DNA of 64,000 bases from Roseibium salinum (GCF_026240905.1 NZ_JAPEVI010000003.1:2418001-2482000), one strand, 5' to 3'. Shown: positions 45,734 to 55,395, counted from the first letter of the stretch. Notes: a model not told the origin generated them from the sequence alone. Translations and numbers: made by a program.

Positions 45734-46606
45734 ATGGCAGCAGTCGTTTCCGCAATTCTGGCCTGTATGTCCCAGGCTCTCTGGCGCGTGCGCCGTTTCA
45801 AGCACGCGGCAGCGTCACTCGTCGGCCTGCCGCTCTTGCTGGCGGCGGCACAGCCTGCCCTTGCCGTTTGCCAGCTGGTTGCCGACGCCCCTTACCGGGA
45901 CCTCTTGCCCGGTGAGGCGCGCGTATGGCAGGCCGCGCTCGGGCCCGGCGAGGTCCAGATCCGTTATATCGGCCACTCCACATTCGAGCTGGAAACCCCG
46001 AAGGGCGTGCGCATCGCCACGGATTACAACGACAGTGTCCGGCCTTTTCTGCCCCCGACCGTCGCGACCATGAACGGTGCCCACAGCACCCATTACGCGC
46101 GCAATCCCGATCCCAGTATCGAACACCTTCTCTTCGGCTGGGACCCGGGCGGCGGACCGTTGGACCACGACCTGACGGTTCAAGACGTCCGCATCCGGAA
46201 CATCCAGACGAATATTCGCGGCTGGGACGGGGAAACGCGCCGCCTGGGCAATTCCATCTTCATTTTCGAAGTCGCCGATCTCTGCCTCGCCCATCTCGGC
46301 CATCTGCATCACCGGCTGACCGATGAAGACCTCAAGCGGCTCGGACAGATCGATATCGTCTTCGCCGCGATCGACAATTCCTCGACCCTGCGGCTGGACA
46401 GCCTGATGGACGTGCTGGCAGACATCGGGCCGGCCATGGTCATCCCGATGCATTTTCACTTTGCCGGCGCCCTGGAGGCCTTCGTGGGGCGGGCGACCGA
46501 GGCCGGATACGAGATTGTGCGGGCGGACAGGCCGAAGCTGGTCGTCAGCCGGGGAAGCCTTCCCGTGCGCAAGACGGTTTACGTCATGCTGCCGGGAGGT
46601 CCGTAG
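45734..46606 (+). CDS. Exported metallo-beta-lactamase-fold protein (UlaG-like)
   Basis: The 290-residue protein has a signal peptide (hydrophobic LVGLPLLLAAAQPALAV) and a UlaG-like hydrolase domain. The opening IRYIGHSTFELETPKGVRIA matches the family; metal ligand candidates are in NGAHSTHYARNPD, LAHLGHLHHRL and IPMHFHFAG. The first HxHxDH motif is altered (HSTHYA), so metal binding may differ from classical members. Its 3' end overlaps the convergent rsmD gene by 23 bases. Substrate unknown. Confidence 0.85.
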   Translation: MAAVVSAILACMSQALWRVRRFKHAAASLVGLPLLLAAAQPALAVCQLVADAPYRDLLPGEARVWQAALGPGEVQIRYIGHSTFELETPKGVRIATDYNDSVRPFLPPTVATMNGAHSTHYARNPDPSIEHLLFGWDPGGGPLDHDLTVQDVRIRNIQTNIRGWDGETRRLGNSIFIFEVADLCLAHLGHLHHRLTDEDLKRLGQIDIVFAAIDNSSTLRLDSLMDVLADIGPAMVIPMHFHFAGALEAFVGRATEAGYEIVRADRPKLVVSRGSLPVRKTVYVMLPGGP

Positions 46607-47165
46607 CAGGCGTTCCGAAGCTCAGGAACACCACCTGGCTGTCCCCCGTCTTGCGCCGGTCGAGGCCGCTGAACCCGTCCGGAATTTCGATATCAGCGGA
46701 TGCGCGTTCTTCCAGCACACAGACGGCGCCCGGTTTCAGCCAGCCTCCGGCGGCTGCCGAAGCAAGCGCCTTTTCGCCGAGCCCCTTGCCGTAGGGCGGG
46801 TCGGCAAACACCAGGTCGAACGGCTCGATGGTTCCGGCGCTGCCGAGGCGCACGGCATCCCGGCGGAAGATCTTTGCCGCACCGTTCAGCCCGAGCGTTT
46901 CCATGTTGCGGCGGATGGCACCGCGTGCTTCCGCCCCTTCTTCTATGAAGGTGCAATGGCGGGCACCGCGGCTGATGGCCTCAAAGCCCAGCGCCCCGGT
47001 TCCGGCAAACAGGTCCAGAACCCGGGCGCCGTCCAGATCGACATCGAGACCATGGGCGAGAATGTTGAAGATCGTCTCCCTCAGCCGGTCGCTCGTCGGA
47101 CGCGTGTCCTGCGATTTGGGAGCGGCAAGCGCCGCCCCCTTGTAACGGCCGGCAACAATTCTCAC
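46584..47165 (-). CDS. rsmD: 16S rRNA (guanine(966)-N(2))-methyltransferase
   Basis: RsmD methylates G966 in the 30S subunit. The 193-residue protein starts MRIVAGRYKGAALAAPKSQ and contains RPTSDRLRETIFNIL, the SAM motif VLDLFAGTGALGFEA and the catalytic FADPPYGKGL. Its start overlaps the rluB stop by four bases, so two rRNA modification genes form one unit. Confidence 0.96.
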   Translation of the reverse strand: MRIVAGRYKGAALAAPKSQDTRPTSDRLRETIFNILAHGLDVDLDGARVLDLFAGTGALGFEAISRGARHCTFIEEGAEARGAIRRNMETLGLNGAAKIFRRDAVRLGSAGTIEPFDLVFADPPYGKGLGEKALASAAAGGWLKPGAVCVLEERASADIEIPDGFSGLDRRKTGDSQVVFLSFGTPATDLPAA

Positions 47166-48805
47166 GAACGGCCCCCGCCGCGCGGACCCCGTCCGACTTT
47201 GGGCGGGCCGCTCCGGCCGCCTTTCGGCGGACCACTCCGGCCGCCTTTCGGCGGACCACTCCGGCCGCCTTTCGGCGGGCCGCTCCGGCCCTCTCTCGGC
47301 GGGCCACTCCGGCCTTCTCTTGGCGGGCCACTCCGGCCTTCTCTCGGCGGGCCACTCCGGCCTTCTCTCGGCGGGCCACTCCGGCCTTCTCTTGGCGGAC
47401 CACTCCGACCTTCTCTTGGCGGGCCGCTCCGACCTTCTCTTGGCGGGCCGCTCCGGTCGCCCCTCGGCGGACCACTCCGGCCGCCTTTCGGCGGGCCGCT
47501 CCGGCTGTCACGTTCGGTCCGGCTCTGCTGGTGCTTGTCCTCAACCAGTCCGTCATCTGCCCAGATCCGGCGCGGCGGCGGGGTGTGGCCGTCGTCGTCA
47601 TAGTTCTTCTTGCGCGGCCTGGGGTCCGACGTCATGCGGAAGCGCGAGCGCGGTGAAACCTTTTCGAGCTTCGGGCCGGAAGGCTTTCGTTTTGCCTGCT
47701 TTTGATCGGCACGTTCCGACTTCACCGCCTTGCGGCGGTCGGTTTCGCTCTTGCCTTCGCGCGCGGTGAGCCATTTGCCCTGCCCGCCCTCACGGCGCTC
47801 TCCCGTGCTGCGCTCGCCCGTGTTCCGCTCACCGGGGCCGCCACCGGCGCGCTTTGCGCCCGTCGGCTTCTTCTCGGCTTCCGGCTTTGGCACGTGGAAG
47901 AGCGGCGCGTCAAAATCCGCTCCCGCCTCTTCCGCCAGCGTATCGCCGAGTTGGTCCCGCAGAACCCTGCCCCGGATTTCGCGAACCTGGCCCTCGGGCA
48001 ACTCCATGAGCTGGAACGGACCGTAGGACACGCGGATCAGCCGGTTCACCGTCAGGCCCATATGCTCCAGAACGCGTTTGACCTCCCGGTTCTTGCCTTC
48101 ACGCAGTCCGACAGTCATCCAGACATTGTCGCCCTGCTCCTTGTCGAGGGTCGCCTCGATGGCCCCGTAAAGGACACCTTCGATGGCAATGCCCTCTTTT
48201 AGGCTGTCAAGACCCGCCTGTGTCACCCTGCCGAAGGCGCGCACGCGGTAGCGGCGCAGCCAGCCGGTGGTGGGCAGCTCCAGCACGCGGGCGAGGCCAC
48301 CGTCATTGGTGAGCAGCAGCAGGCCTTCCGTGTTGATATCGAGGCGGCCGACGGTCAGCACGCGCGGCAGGTCCTCCGGCAGCCTGTCGAACACCGTGGG
48401 CCGGCCCTCGGGATCCTTGTTGGTGGTCACGAGACCGCGCGGCTTGTGGTAGAGCCACAGACGCGTGCGCTCACGGGTCGGCAGCGTGTTGCCGTCGACG
48501 AGCACCGTGTCGTCGGCCGTTACCGTAACGGCCGGCGTGGTCAGAACCTGGCCGTTCAGCTGGACGCGGCCGTTCTCGATCCAGGTCTCGGCCTCACGAC
48601 GCGAGCACAGCCCGGCCCGCGCCATCACCTTGGCGATGCGTTCACCGCGGTTCTCGGTATCATCGGATGCGCGCGCGACAACCGGCTTCGGAGCCGCCTT
48701 GGCGGTACGCTCAGGTGCGGACCGGCGTTTTTCCGGTGCGCGCTTGTCCCGCCCCTGACCTTTCGAAAAGCCGGGGCGTGTGGGAGGAGATTTTTTTGTC
48801 GTCAT
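47162..48805 (-). CDS. 23S rRNA pseudouridine synthase RluB-like, with a long repetitive tail
   Basis: The catalytic part is ordinary: an S4 RNA-binding domain (about 53-100, ERIAKVMARAGLCSRREAE) and the RsuA/RluB core with catalytic D156 in VGRLDINTEGLLLLTNDGG. After about residue 300 follows a long basic low-complexity extension, ending in 13 tandem copies of an eight-residue unit RSGPPxxG (residues 435-538) and a GRGPRGGGRS end. Total length is 547 residues, about twice that of E. coli RluB. The tail resembles RGG/RNA-binding extensions. Target uridine 2605 is inferred from the family. Confidence 0.92.
   Translation of the reverse strand: MTTKKSPPTRPGFSKGQGRDKRAPEKRRSAPERTAKAAPKPVVARASDDTENRGERIAKVMARAGLCSRREAETWIENGRVQLNGQVLTTPAVTVTADDTVLVDGNTLPTRERTRLWLYHKPRGLVTTNKDPEGRPTVFDRLPEDLPRVLTVGRLDINTEGLLLLTNDGGLARVLELPTTGWLRRYRVRAFGRVTQAGLDSLKEGIAIEGVLYGAIEATLDKEQGDNVWMTVGLREGKNREVKRVLEHMGLTVNRLIRVSYGPFQLMELPEGQVREIRGRVLRDQLGDTLAEEAGADFDAPLFHVPKPEAEKKPTGAKRAGGGPGERNTGERSTGERREGGQGKWLTAREGKSETDRRKAVKSERADQKQAKRKPSGPKLEKVSPRSRFRMTSDPRPRKKNYDDDGHTPPPRRIWADDGLVEDKHQQSRTERDSRSGPPKGGRSGPPRGDRSGPPREGRSGPPREGRSGPPREGRSGPPREGRSGPPREGRSGPPREGRSGPPREGRSGPPKGGRSGPPKGGRSGPPKGGRSGPPKVGRGPRGGGRS
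47192..47503 (-). repeat. Tandem repeat, 13 units of 24 bases, coding for the RluB tail
   Basis: Thirteen in-frame 24-base units encode RSGPP followed by REG (seven consecutive), KGG (four), RGD or KVG. Many REG units differ only at silent positions (CTC or CTT for the Glu/Arg codons), showing recent unit duplication. Confidence 0.93.
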
Positions 48806-48999
48806 GCGCGCGTCATAGCAGAGCCGGAGCGTTTCGGGAATCGCTTGTTTTCACCATTTCATGCATGGGCGCTGTTTTCGGATTGCATGGCTCGATCCCT
48901 CGTCCTGCCGGATTTGGCCGGCCGGGGCTGACGCGAGGATGAAATCCGATTAAACCCGTTGGCAATATCCCGGTTTGCAGCTGATCGGATTCGCACCCA

Positions 49000-49464
49000 A
49001 TGACCGTCATTGATACAGGCAATCAAAGATCCTTCATGGAGCTCGCCCTGGAAGAGGCGGAAAAGTCTGGGGCCAGGGGAGAAGTGCCGGTGGGGGCCGT
49101 GCTGGTCTTGGGAGACCGGGTCCTTGCATGCAATGGCAACCGGACACTGGAGCTGAATGACCCGACCGCCCATGCGGAAATCCTGGTCATTCGGACGGCC
49201 TGTGCCGAACTTGGATCCCAGCGCCTTCCGGATTGCGATCTCTATGTCACGCTCGAGCCCTGCCAGATGTGCGCCGGCGCCATATCCTTTGCGCGCATCC
49301 GGCGGCTCTATTACGGAGCCGGAGACGAGAAAGGCGGCGCGGTCGACCACGGCACCCGCTTCTTCAGCCAGCCGACCTGCCACCATGCCCCGGACGTCTA
49401 TTCCGGAATTGCCGAGACGCGCGCGGCCGACATCCTGAAGGATTTCTTCCAGTCGAAACGATAG
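49000..49464 (+). CDS. tadA: tRNA-specific adenosine deaminase
   Basis: TadA makes inosine at the wobble position of tRNA-Arg(ACG). The 154-residue protein has the zinc and proton-relay residues H58 and E60 in PTAHAEILVIR, and C88 and C91 in TLEPCQMCAGA. It is divergent from rluB with 194 bases between them. Confidence 0.95.
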   Translation: MTVIDTGNQRSFMELALEEAEKSGARGEVPVGAVLVLGDRVLACNGNRTLELNDPTAHAEILVIRTACAELGSQRLPDCDLYVTLEPCQMCAGAISFARIRRLYYGAGDEKGGAVDHGTRFFSQPTCHHAPDVYSGIAETRAADILKDFFQSKR

Positions 49465-49551
49465 GATCGTTCGCAGTCGGGGCAGACAAGAATGCCGGTC
49501 CCGCGGACAGTCCTGCGTCCTGACGCCGGGGCTTCCGGGTGTTTTTCCGGA

Positions 49552-50382
49552 TCAGCGGGTCCGCTTCCATGCCTCCAGCACCGCCGGCCACAGCCCGTTG
49601 CGCCACAAGTCGCCGTGCCCGGCGCCTTCCACGATCAGGAGTTGCTTCGGATCCCCGGCCCGTTCGAAGAGCCTCTTTCCATGCTCGACGGGAATGATGC
49701 TGTCAGCCGTTCCATGAACGATCACGACGGGGGCCTCGACATTCTTGATGCGCTCGCTGGACGGCATCGGATCTTTCATCAAAAGGTCTACAGGCAGCCA
49801 GGGATACTGCTCGGAGGCCATGTCCGCGAGCCCGGTATAAGGCGCCTCCAGCACCAGCAGATCCGCGGCCGGCCGTCTGGCGGCGACCGCGACGGCGACG
49901 CCCGTGCCCAGGCTTTCACCATGGACGATGATCGGCGTTCCACTAGCCGCCAGGCGGTCGAAATGTTCCAGCCCGTCGGAGATCAGGGCTGCTTCCGACG
50001 GCTTGCCTTCGCTTCCCGCATATCCCCGGTAGCTTGGCGCATACAGGCCGAAGCCGCTGTCGAGGATCTGCCTGAACCGCTGCCACCGGGACGAGATATT
50101 GCCGGCATTGCCATGGAAATAGAGGACGGTGGGATTTCCCTCGGCGGCAGGTTCGGCGCGCCAGACGGTGACCTGCGTCCCGTCCGCCATGTCGGGCGTT
50201 TCAACGACGATCTCTTCCAGGCCCTTTTCCTCGGGAGACGACAGGTCTCCGGTCGGCACGAAGATGAAGCCGCGCTGCGTGAGATACATGTAGCCGGCCG
50301 CCGTGCCGTAGCCGATCGCAAGGATCACCGCCAGGCGTGCCGTCAGCTGCGCCGCCTTCTTCCAAAATCCATTACCCTGCAT
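49552..50382 (-). CDS. Membrane-anchored alpha/beta hydrolase (BEM46/YfhR-like)
   Basis: The 276-residue protein has an N-terminal membrane helix (about 12-33) and an alpha/beta hydrolase domain: oxyanion region LYFHGNAGNISSRW, nucleophile serine in VHGESLGTGVAVAV, aspartate in HGTADSIIPVEHG and histidine in EGAGHGDLW. It resembles the BEM46/ABHD13 group of poorly characterised serine hydrolases. It lies downstream of mutL on the same strand. Confidence 0.88.
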   Translation of the reverse strand: MQGNGFWKKAAQLTARLAVILAIGYGTAAGYMYLTQRGFIFVPTGDLSSPEEKGLEEIVVETPDMADGTQVTVWRAEPAAEGNPTVLYFHGNAGNISSRWQRFRQILDSGFGLYAPSYRGYAGSEGKPSEAALISDGLEHFDRLAASGTPIIVHGESLGTGVAVAVAARRPAADLLVLEAPYTGLADMASEQYPWLPVDLLMKDPMPSSERIKNVEAPVVIVHGTADSIIPVEHGKRLFERAGDPKQLLIVEGAGHGDLWRNGLWPAVLEAWKRTR

Positions 50383-50425
50383 TTCCTGCCTTCAGGCTAT
50401 GGTGACGATTGAACGGCTTGCTGCG

Positions 50426-52330
50426 CTATCTGCGGCCGAAGAGTTTCTCGATGTCCGACAATTTCAGCTCCACCCACGTGGGCCGTCCGTGATTGCACTG
50501 GCCCGACAGGGGTGTTGCTTCCATGTCGCGCAGCAGCGCATCCATTTCTTCCGGCCGCATGCGCCGTCCGGCACGAACCGAACCATGGCAGGCCATGGTG
50601 GCGGCAACGTGATCAAGTCTTTCCTTGAGTCCATCCGCCGTTTCCCACTCGGCAAGCTCGTCGGCGAGGTTTCGCACCAGGCCCTGGATGTCCATGTCGC
50701 CGAGGATCGCCGGCGTCTCCCTGACGGCAATGGCGCCGGGGCCGAAGGATTCCAGCGACAGGCCGACCTTTTCCAGATCCTCCGCCCGCTCTGCCAGGCG
50801 TGCGGCGTCCTCCTCCGGCAGTTCGACAATTTCGGGGATCAGCAGGATCTGCCGCGCAATCTCTTTTTGAGCCAGCGCTTCCTTCAGGCGTTCATAGACA
50901 AGCCGCTCATGGGCCGCATGCTGGTCGACGATGACGATGCCGTCTCCCGTCTGGGCAATGATATAGGTCTCGTGCAGTTGCGCCCGCGCGGCGCCGAGGG
51001 GCAGCTGCGTCCTTTCCATCCCGGCCGGCAGCTCGTGGGCCCGGGCGTCGGCTGAAGGGCGGGCAAGATCCGCAAAGCCGTTGTGTCCCTCGAATGGCGC
51101 CTGGGGCTGTTCGGCAAAACCGGCCGGAAAGGCGTCGGGCGCCGGGGATGCGTCGCCGGTCTCGAGGGGCCGGAAAGCATCCGGATTCCAATGCGCAGCG
51201 GCGGCGGAGGGCGTGAAGCCGCCGCCATAGCCGTTGCCGCGCATGGCGGCAGCGCCCGGAGATGACGGCGAATGACCGGGCGACCTTGCCCTGAACGCAT
51301 CGAGCGCAACAGCGGCATTGGAGGTCGATGCGCGGTGTCCGGACTGGACAAGCGCATGCTTGATCGAACCGACGAGGAGTCCGCGCACAAACTGGCCGTC
51401 GCGGAACCTGACATCCGCCTTGGCCGGGTGCACATTCACATCCACCTGGCCGGGATCAAGATCGATGAACAGCACCACGACGGGATGCCTGTCGCGTGCC
51501 AGCACATCCGCATAGGCGCCGCGCAGACCCGAAAGCAACAGCTTGTCCTTCACGGGACGGCCGTTCACAAAGAAGAACTGGTGCTGTGCGTTGCCGCGAT
51601 GGTGGGTCGGCAGGCCGGCAAAGCCCGACAGCCGGACGCCCTCCCGCTCCGCATCGATCTCCATGGCATTGTCTACGAACTCCTGGCCCAGGATCTGTGC
51701 GATGCGGGCAAGATGCGGTTCACCACCCCTTGCCGCCGGCCAGTTCTGCGCCTGACGGTCGGCGCCGGACAGGGAAAACCCGATCTGCGGATAGGCGAGC
51801 GCGATGCGCTTGACGATATCGGTGATCGCGGACGCTTCCGCGCGGTCGGATTTCAGAAATTTCAGTCGGGCGGGCGTTGCAAAGAACAGGTCCCGGACCT
51901 CGACCTGGGTGCCCCTGGCCCGCGCGGAGGGAACCACCGGCTGCTCCCTGCCCCCTTCCACGGCGATGGTCCAGGCGTGGACTTCCTCCTTGTGGCGCGT
52001 CTGGATTGCGAGCCGGGCGACGGAGCCGATCGACGGCAGCGCTTCACCGCGGAAGCCCAGCGTGCGGATATCGAAAAGGTCGTCGTCGGAGATTTTCGAG
52101 GTGCAGTGGCGGCGGATGGCGAGCTTCAGATCGTCCCGGCGCATGCCGTCGCCGTCGTCGGTCACCCGCATCAAGGTCTTGCCGCCGGCGGCGGTGACGA
52201 TCTCGACATTCGATGCCCCGGCATCGACAGCGTTTTCCACCAGTTCCTTGATGACGCTGGCCGGGCGCTCGATCACCTCGCCGGCCGCGATCTGGTTGAT
52301 CACCTGTTCGCCGAGTTGCCTGACCTGCAT
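50426..52330 (-). CDS. mutL: DNA mismatch repair protein MutL
   Basis: The 634-residue protein has the N-terminal GHKL ATPase with [19 protein letters not shown] and [15 protein letters not shown], a variable linker (about 335-450) and a dimerisation/endonuclease domain. The endonuclease motif [12 protein letters not shown] (469-480) and a CNHGRP element near the C-terminus are present, consistent with a nicking MutL as expected for bacteria without MutH. It starts [19 protein letters not shown]. Confidence 0.97.
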   Translation of the reverse strand: MQVRQLGEQVINQIAAGEVIERPASVIKELVENAVDAGASNVEIVTAAGGKTLMRVTDDGDGMRRDDLKLAIRRHCTSKISDDDLFDIRTLGFRGEALPSIGSVARLAIQTRHKEEVHAWTIAVEGGREQPVVPSARARGTQVEVRDLFFATPARLKFLKSDRAEASAITDIVKRIALAYPQIGFSLSGADRQAQNWPAARGGEPHLARIAQILGQEFVDNAMEIDAEREGVRLSGFAGLPTHHRGNAQHQFFFVNGRPVKDKLLLSGLRGAYADVLARDRHPVVVLFIDLDPGQVDVNVHPAKADVRFRDGQFVRGLLVGSIKHALVQSGHRASTSNAAVALDAFRARSPGHSPSSPGAAAMRGNGYGGGFTPSAAAAHWNPDAFRPLETGDASPAPDAFPAGFAEQPQAPFEGHNGFADLARPSADARAHELPAGMERTQLPLGAARAQLHETYIIAQTGDGIVIVDQHAAHERLVYERLKEALAQKEIARQILLIPEIVELPEEDAARLAERAEDLEKVGLSLESFGPGAIAVRETPAILGDMDIQGLVRNLADELAEWETADGLKERLDHVAATMACHGSVRAGRRMRPEEMDALLRDMEATPLSGQCNHGRPTWVELKLSDIEKLFGRR

Positions 52331-52446
52331 GAAACTCCCTCTACTCGGTTTCGCACCGCGGCCGGTTCCTATATTAAGATCCGCGCCGAGTCTGCTTCGA
52401 TTCTACGCCAAGCTTATCAGACCTACCGCTATCCGGGTGACCCGCC

Positions 52447-53322
52447 ATGACCATTTCTGCACCGCTTCTTGTTGAGGGGCTTCGTTCCCTTGCCCCGTCC
52501 TACAAGGGCATCCTGTGCGATGTCTGGGGCGTTCTGCACAATGGTGTGGCAGCGTTCGATCATGCTCACAAGGCCCTGCGAACCTACGGGGAGGAAACCG
52601 GCGGCAAGGTGATCCTGATCACCAATGCGCCGCGTCCGGCCAAACAGGTCGGCGAGATGCTTGCCGAGCTCGGCGTTCCCGAAACCGCCTATGACGCCAT
52701 CGTCACGTCCGGGGACGTCACCCGCGATGTCCTGAAAGCCCAGGGCAGCAAGACCATGCTGCATCTCGGCCCGAACCGCGACCAGCCCCTCTATTGGGAT
52801 CTTGAAGCCAGGTTCACGTCGCGGGACGAAGAGGCCGAGGCGATCAGTTGCACGGGCCTGGAGGACGATGAAAACGAAACGCCGGACGACTACCGCGACC
52901 GCCTGCAAAAGCTGGCCGAGCGCAAGCTGCCGATGATCTGCGCCAATCCGGACATCCTTGTCGAACGCGGCGAGCGGCTGATCTGGTGCGCCGGTGCACT
53001 GGCCCGGCTCTACGAGGATCTTGGCGGCGAGGTCATCATTCTCGGCAAGCCGCACGCGCCGATCTATCAGGCGGCGCTGCAGGAGATGGAACGGCTGAGC
53101 GGCGAAAAGATCGACAAGAGGGACGTGCTTGCGATCGGCGACGGTCTGCCGACGGATATCCGCGGCGCGGTCTCCCAGGATATCGACGTGCTGTTCATCA
53201 CGGCCGGCATCCATGCCGCGGATTTCGGCCCGAGCGATGCGCCCGACGAACACCTGATCCGCCGCCGCCTGGCGGAAGAAGGCCTGCGCGCAAGCGCCGC
53301 GCTGCCGCGGCTATGGTGGTAA
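52447..53322 (+). CDS. TIGR01459-type HAD-IIA family hydrolase
   Basis: The 291-residue protein is a NagD-like HAD phosphatase: motif I is GILCDVWGVLHNG (nucleophile D25), motif II ILITNAPRP, and the C-terminal LGKPHAPIYQAAL and AIGDGLPTDIRGA complete the site. The DxWG version of motif I is typical of this alphaproteobacterial subgroup. Substrate unknown. It is divergent from mutL. Confidence 0.92.
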   Translation: MTISAPLLVEGLRSLAPSYKGILCDVWGVLHNGVAAFDHAHKALRTYGEETGGKVILITNAPRPAKQVGEMLAELGVPETAYDAIVTSGDVTRDVLKAQGSKTMLHLGPNRDQPLYWDLEARFTSRDEEAEAISCTGLEDDENETPDDYRDRLQKLAERKLPMICANPDILVERGERLIWCAGALARLYEDLGGEVIILGKPHAPIYQAALQEMERLSGEKIDKRDVLAIGDGLPTDIRGAVSQDIDVLFITAGIHAADFGPSDAPDEHLIRRRLAEEGLRASAALPRLWW

Positions 53323-53354
53323 AGCTCTGAAGCAGGGCGGCGGACTGTCGGGCC

Positions 53355-53386
53355 CCCGATCATCGTTTCGCTCCGTCCGGGACGAG
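53355..53386 (-). repeat. REP-like palindromic repeat, copy 2
   Basis: Read on the minus strand it begins with the same 16-base core TCGTCCCGGACGGAGC found at 17061-17076, then diverges (GAAACGATGATCGGGG). It lies between the HAD-IIA gene and cheZ-like, next to a terminator. Confidence 0.55.
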
Positions 53387-53412
53387 GATGGAAAACGCCT
53401 CGCCCGGCCATG

Positions 53413-53435
53413 AAAAAGGCGGCCCGAGCCGCCTT
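53413..53435 (-). terminator. Rho-independent terminator after the cheZ-like gene
   Basis: On the minus strand AAGGCGGC pairs with GCCGCCTT around a TCGG loop and is followed by TTT. It lies 26 bases after the stop codon. Confidence 0.75.
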
Positions 53436-53460
53436 CATGCACCTGAAACCTGAAAACAAC

Positions 53461-54135
53461 TCAGTCGAACAGCTTGTCGATATCCGCCTGGGCGCCGCGC
53501 AGGAGCGCGTCGATATCGTCTTGGGAAACACCTTCTCCCGAAAGCTGCGGACCGTGCAGGATCAGCTCGCGCTTGCGGCGGTCGGCCTCCGTTTCCTCGA
53601 TCTCGGCATCCAGATCTTCAGGAAGGCGGAGATGGCCGATGAAGGACGTCACGCGTTCATCAATGTAATTGAGCGTTTCCACGACCTTCGAAATGCGCTG
53701 GCCGGTGATGTCCTGGAAAGTACAGGCCTCGAAAATGCTGATCATCTTGTTGCTGACCAGTTCCTGATAGGCCTCGGTATCGCTCGTGTCGGCGCCCATG
53801 ATGTCTTCGGCCGCTTCCATGATCGTGTTGGTGGCCTCCTCGGTCGCCTCGACGATTGCGTCCAGTTCGCGGCCGGCATCGGGTATCTTGCTGCCGGTCA
53901 TGTGGTTTGCGCGCAGATTGGAGATTTCCTCCTTCATGCGCGTGATTTCCCTGGAGATCGCGGTTAGCTCATCCGTGACCGCGGGCTGAACGGTCGACAG
54001 GAAGTCGAACATGGAGCCCGACATGACCTCTGCGAGATGCATCACGTCGGTCAGCGAGACTTCGCCTTCCCGATGCTTGTTTTCCTGAAGGAAGTCTATG
54101 ACGCGGGCAACGTTTTCTTTTTTCATGTTAGCCAT
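53461..54135 (-). CDS. CheZ-like protein phosphatase
   Basis: The product resembles CheZ, which dephosphorylates CheY-P. Most of the chain is helical, and the catalytic motif FQDITGQRISKVVETL (with the key D and Q) is clear; the C-terminus ends QADIDKLFD with DDIDALLRG before it, resembling the CheY-binding tail of CheZ. I chose the ATG at 54135 with AAGGG upstream (224 residues); the frame can start at 54195. It follows cheY on the same strand, supporting the pairing. Confidence 0.85.
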   Translation of the reverse strand: MANMKKENVARVIDFLQENKHREGEVSLTDVMHLAEVMSGSMFDFLSTVQPAVTDELTAISREITRMKEEISNLRANHMTGSKIPDAGRELDAIVEATEEATNTIMEAAEDIMGADTSDTEAYQELVSNKMISIFEACTFQDITGQRISKVVETLNYIDERVTSFIGHLRLPEDLDAEIEETEADRRKRELILHGPQLSGEGVSQDDIDALLRGAQADIDKLFD

Positions 54136-54323
54136 CAGGTCGAGCCCTTCCATGGTGAAAGCATCCCCCGAAACACGGATCTGCAGTGCAGACACCGATA
54201 TAACTTTCCGGATAGGCCAGGACTGACCCGGCCCGCCTGTCCAGCGAAACCGCGCCGATCATGTACTCCGTTCTGCACTGGCGGAGAAGCGTGCCACGCC
54301 TGTCCCCGCCGGAGCGCAACAAG

Positions 54324-54708
54324 TCAGTCGGAGAAGACGGCTTCGATCTTGCCTTTCAGGGTCTGTGCGTTGAAGGGCTTCACGATGTAGTTGTTCACGC
54401 CGGCCTTTTTGGCGGCGATCACGTTTTCCGTTTTGGATTCCGCCGTCACCATGATGAACGGCGTCTTGCTGAGGCCTGAATCCGAGCGTACCTGCTTGAG
54501 CAGCTCGTATCCGGTCATCGGCTCCATGTTCCAATCGGAAATCACCAGGCCATAGCGGCGCTGCTTCATTTTTTCCAATGCTTCGGTGCCGTCCGCAGCG
54601 TCATCGATGTCTTCGAAACCAAGTTGCTTCAGCAGGTTCCGAATGATGCGAGATCATCGTTTTGTAGTCATCGACCACGAGGACCGGCATCTGAAGATCA
54701 AGGGCCAT
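54324..54708 (-). CDS. cheY: Chemotaxis response regulator CheY, with an apparent frameshift at 54651
   Basis: From the ATG at 54708 (GGAG upstream) the frame reads ALDLQMPVLVVDDYKTMI and then turns into nonsense; the adjacent frame reads IIRNLLKQLGFEDIDDAADG and continues to 54324. Removing one base (plus-strand A54651) gives KTMIRIIRNLLKQLGF, the usual CheY sequence. The phospho-acceptor aspartate is in LVISDWNMEP, with T/S in IMVTAESK and the lysine in NNYIVKPF. The full protein would be about 128 residues. If the indel is real only an N-terminally truncated 84-residue piece could be made and it would lack the acidic DD pair. Confidence 0.82.
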
Positions 54709-54957
54709 TGTCTACTCCATACTGTCAAATTGCGCGGCCCCTGGCCGTGGGCCGATGGAAACGCGTTATGACTTTGAGGAGAGATACACATGCTATCGTG
54801 ACCTCACCCCCCACACTCGAAGCAATCTAGCCGCCGCCCCTGAAAAGACCGTTAATAACAGGCGCTTTTTTCTCCACCCAAAGGACTATTGCCAGAAAAC
54901 CTTGCAAAGCCTAGCGTCTAAACGGCGTCCAAAAGGTCCTTCTGAGCGGAAACCGTA

Positions 54958-55395
54958 ATGCTGGAACTACAAGAACTCTGTTTCGAAGATCTGAAAACCG
55001 GAATGAGTGAAGAACTCGTCAAACATGTCAGTTCTTCGGACGTGGTCGGCTTTGCGGAAGTCTCGGGAGACCGGAACCCCATCCACCTGTCGGAGCACTT
55101 TGCCGCCCGCACTCCCTTCAAGACCCGGATTGCGCACGGACTTTATACCGCCAGCCTGATTTCCGCGGTGCTCGGCACCCGCCTGCCGGGGCCCGGCGCC
55201 ATCTACCTGTCCCAGACCCTGAACTTCAAGGCGCCGGTGAAGATCGGCGACGACGTGAAGGTCGTCGTGCGGGTCGAAGAACTGATGGAACGCGGCAATC
55301 GCGCCCGGCTGTCCTGCATCTGCAGCGTCGGCGACACGGTGGTTCTGGAGGGAGAAGCCCTGGTCAAGGTGCCAAGGCGCGGCGACGAAGGCTGA
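54958..55395 (+). CDS. MaoC family dehydratase ((R)-specific enoyl-CoA hydratase-like)
   Basis: The 145-residue hot-dog-fold protein has the hydratase-2 motif FAEVSGDRNPIHL (D38 and H43) and the following RIAHGLYTASLISAVLG. It probably hydrates trans-2-enoyl-CoA to (R)-3-hydroxyacyl-CoA, as PhaJ does for polyhydroxyalkanoate synthesis, but other MaoC roles are possible. It begins 249 bases from cheY, in the opposite direction. Confidence 0.9.
   Translation: MLELQELCFEDLKTGMSEELVKHVSSSDVVGFAEVSGDRNPIHLSEHFAARTPFKTRIAHGLYTASLISAVLGTRLPGPGAIYLSQTLNFKAPVKIGDDVKVVVRVEELMERGNRARLSCICSVGDTVVLEGEALVKVPRRGDEG

Noticed and set aside
47192..47503. CRISPR array
   Set aside because: Units are contiguous 24-base coding repeats without spacers.
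46461..47603. 380-codon plus-strand frame rich in Pro-Leu-Gly-Gly repeats
   Set aside because: It is the shadow of the tandem repeat in the rluB tail.
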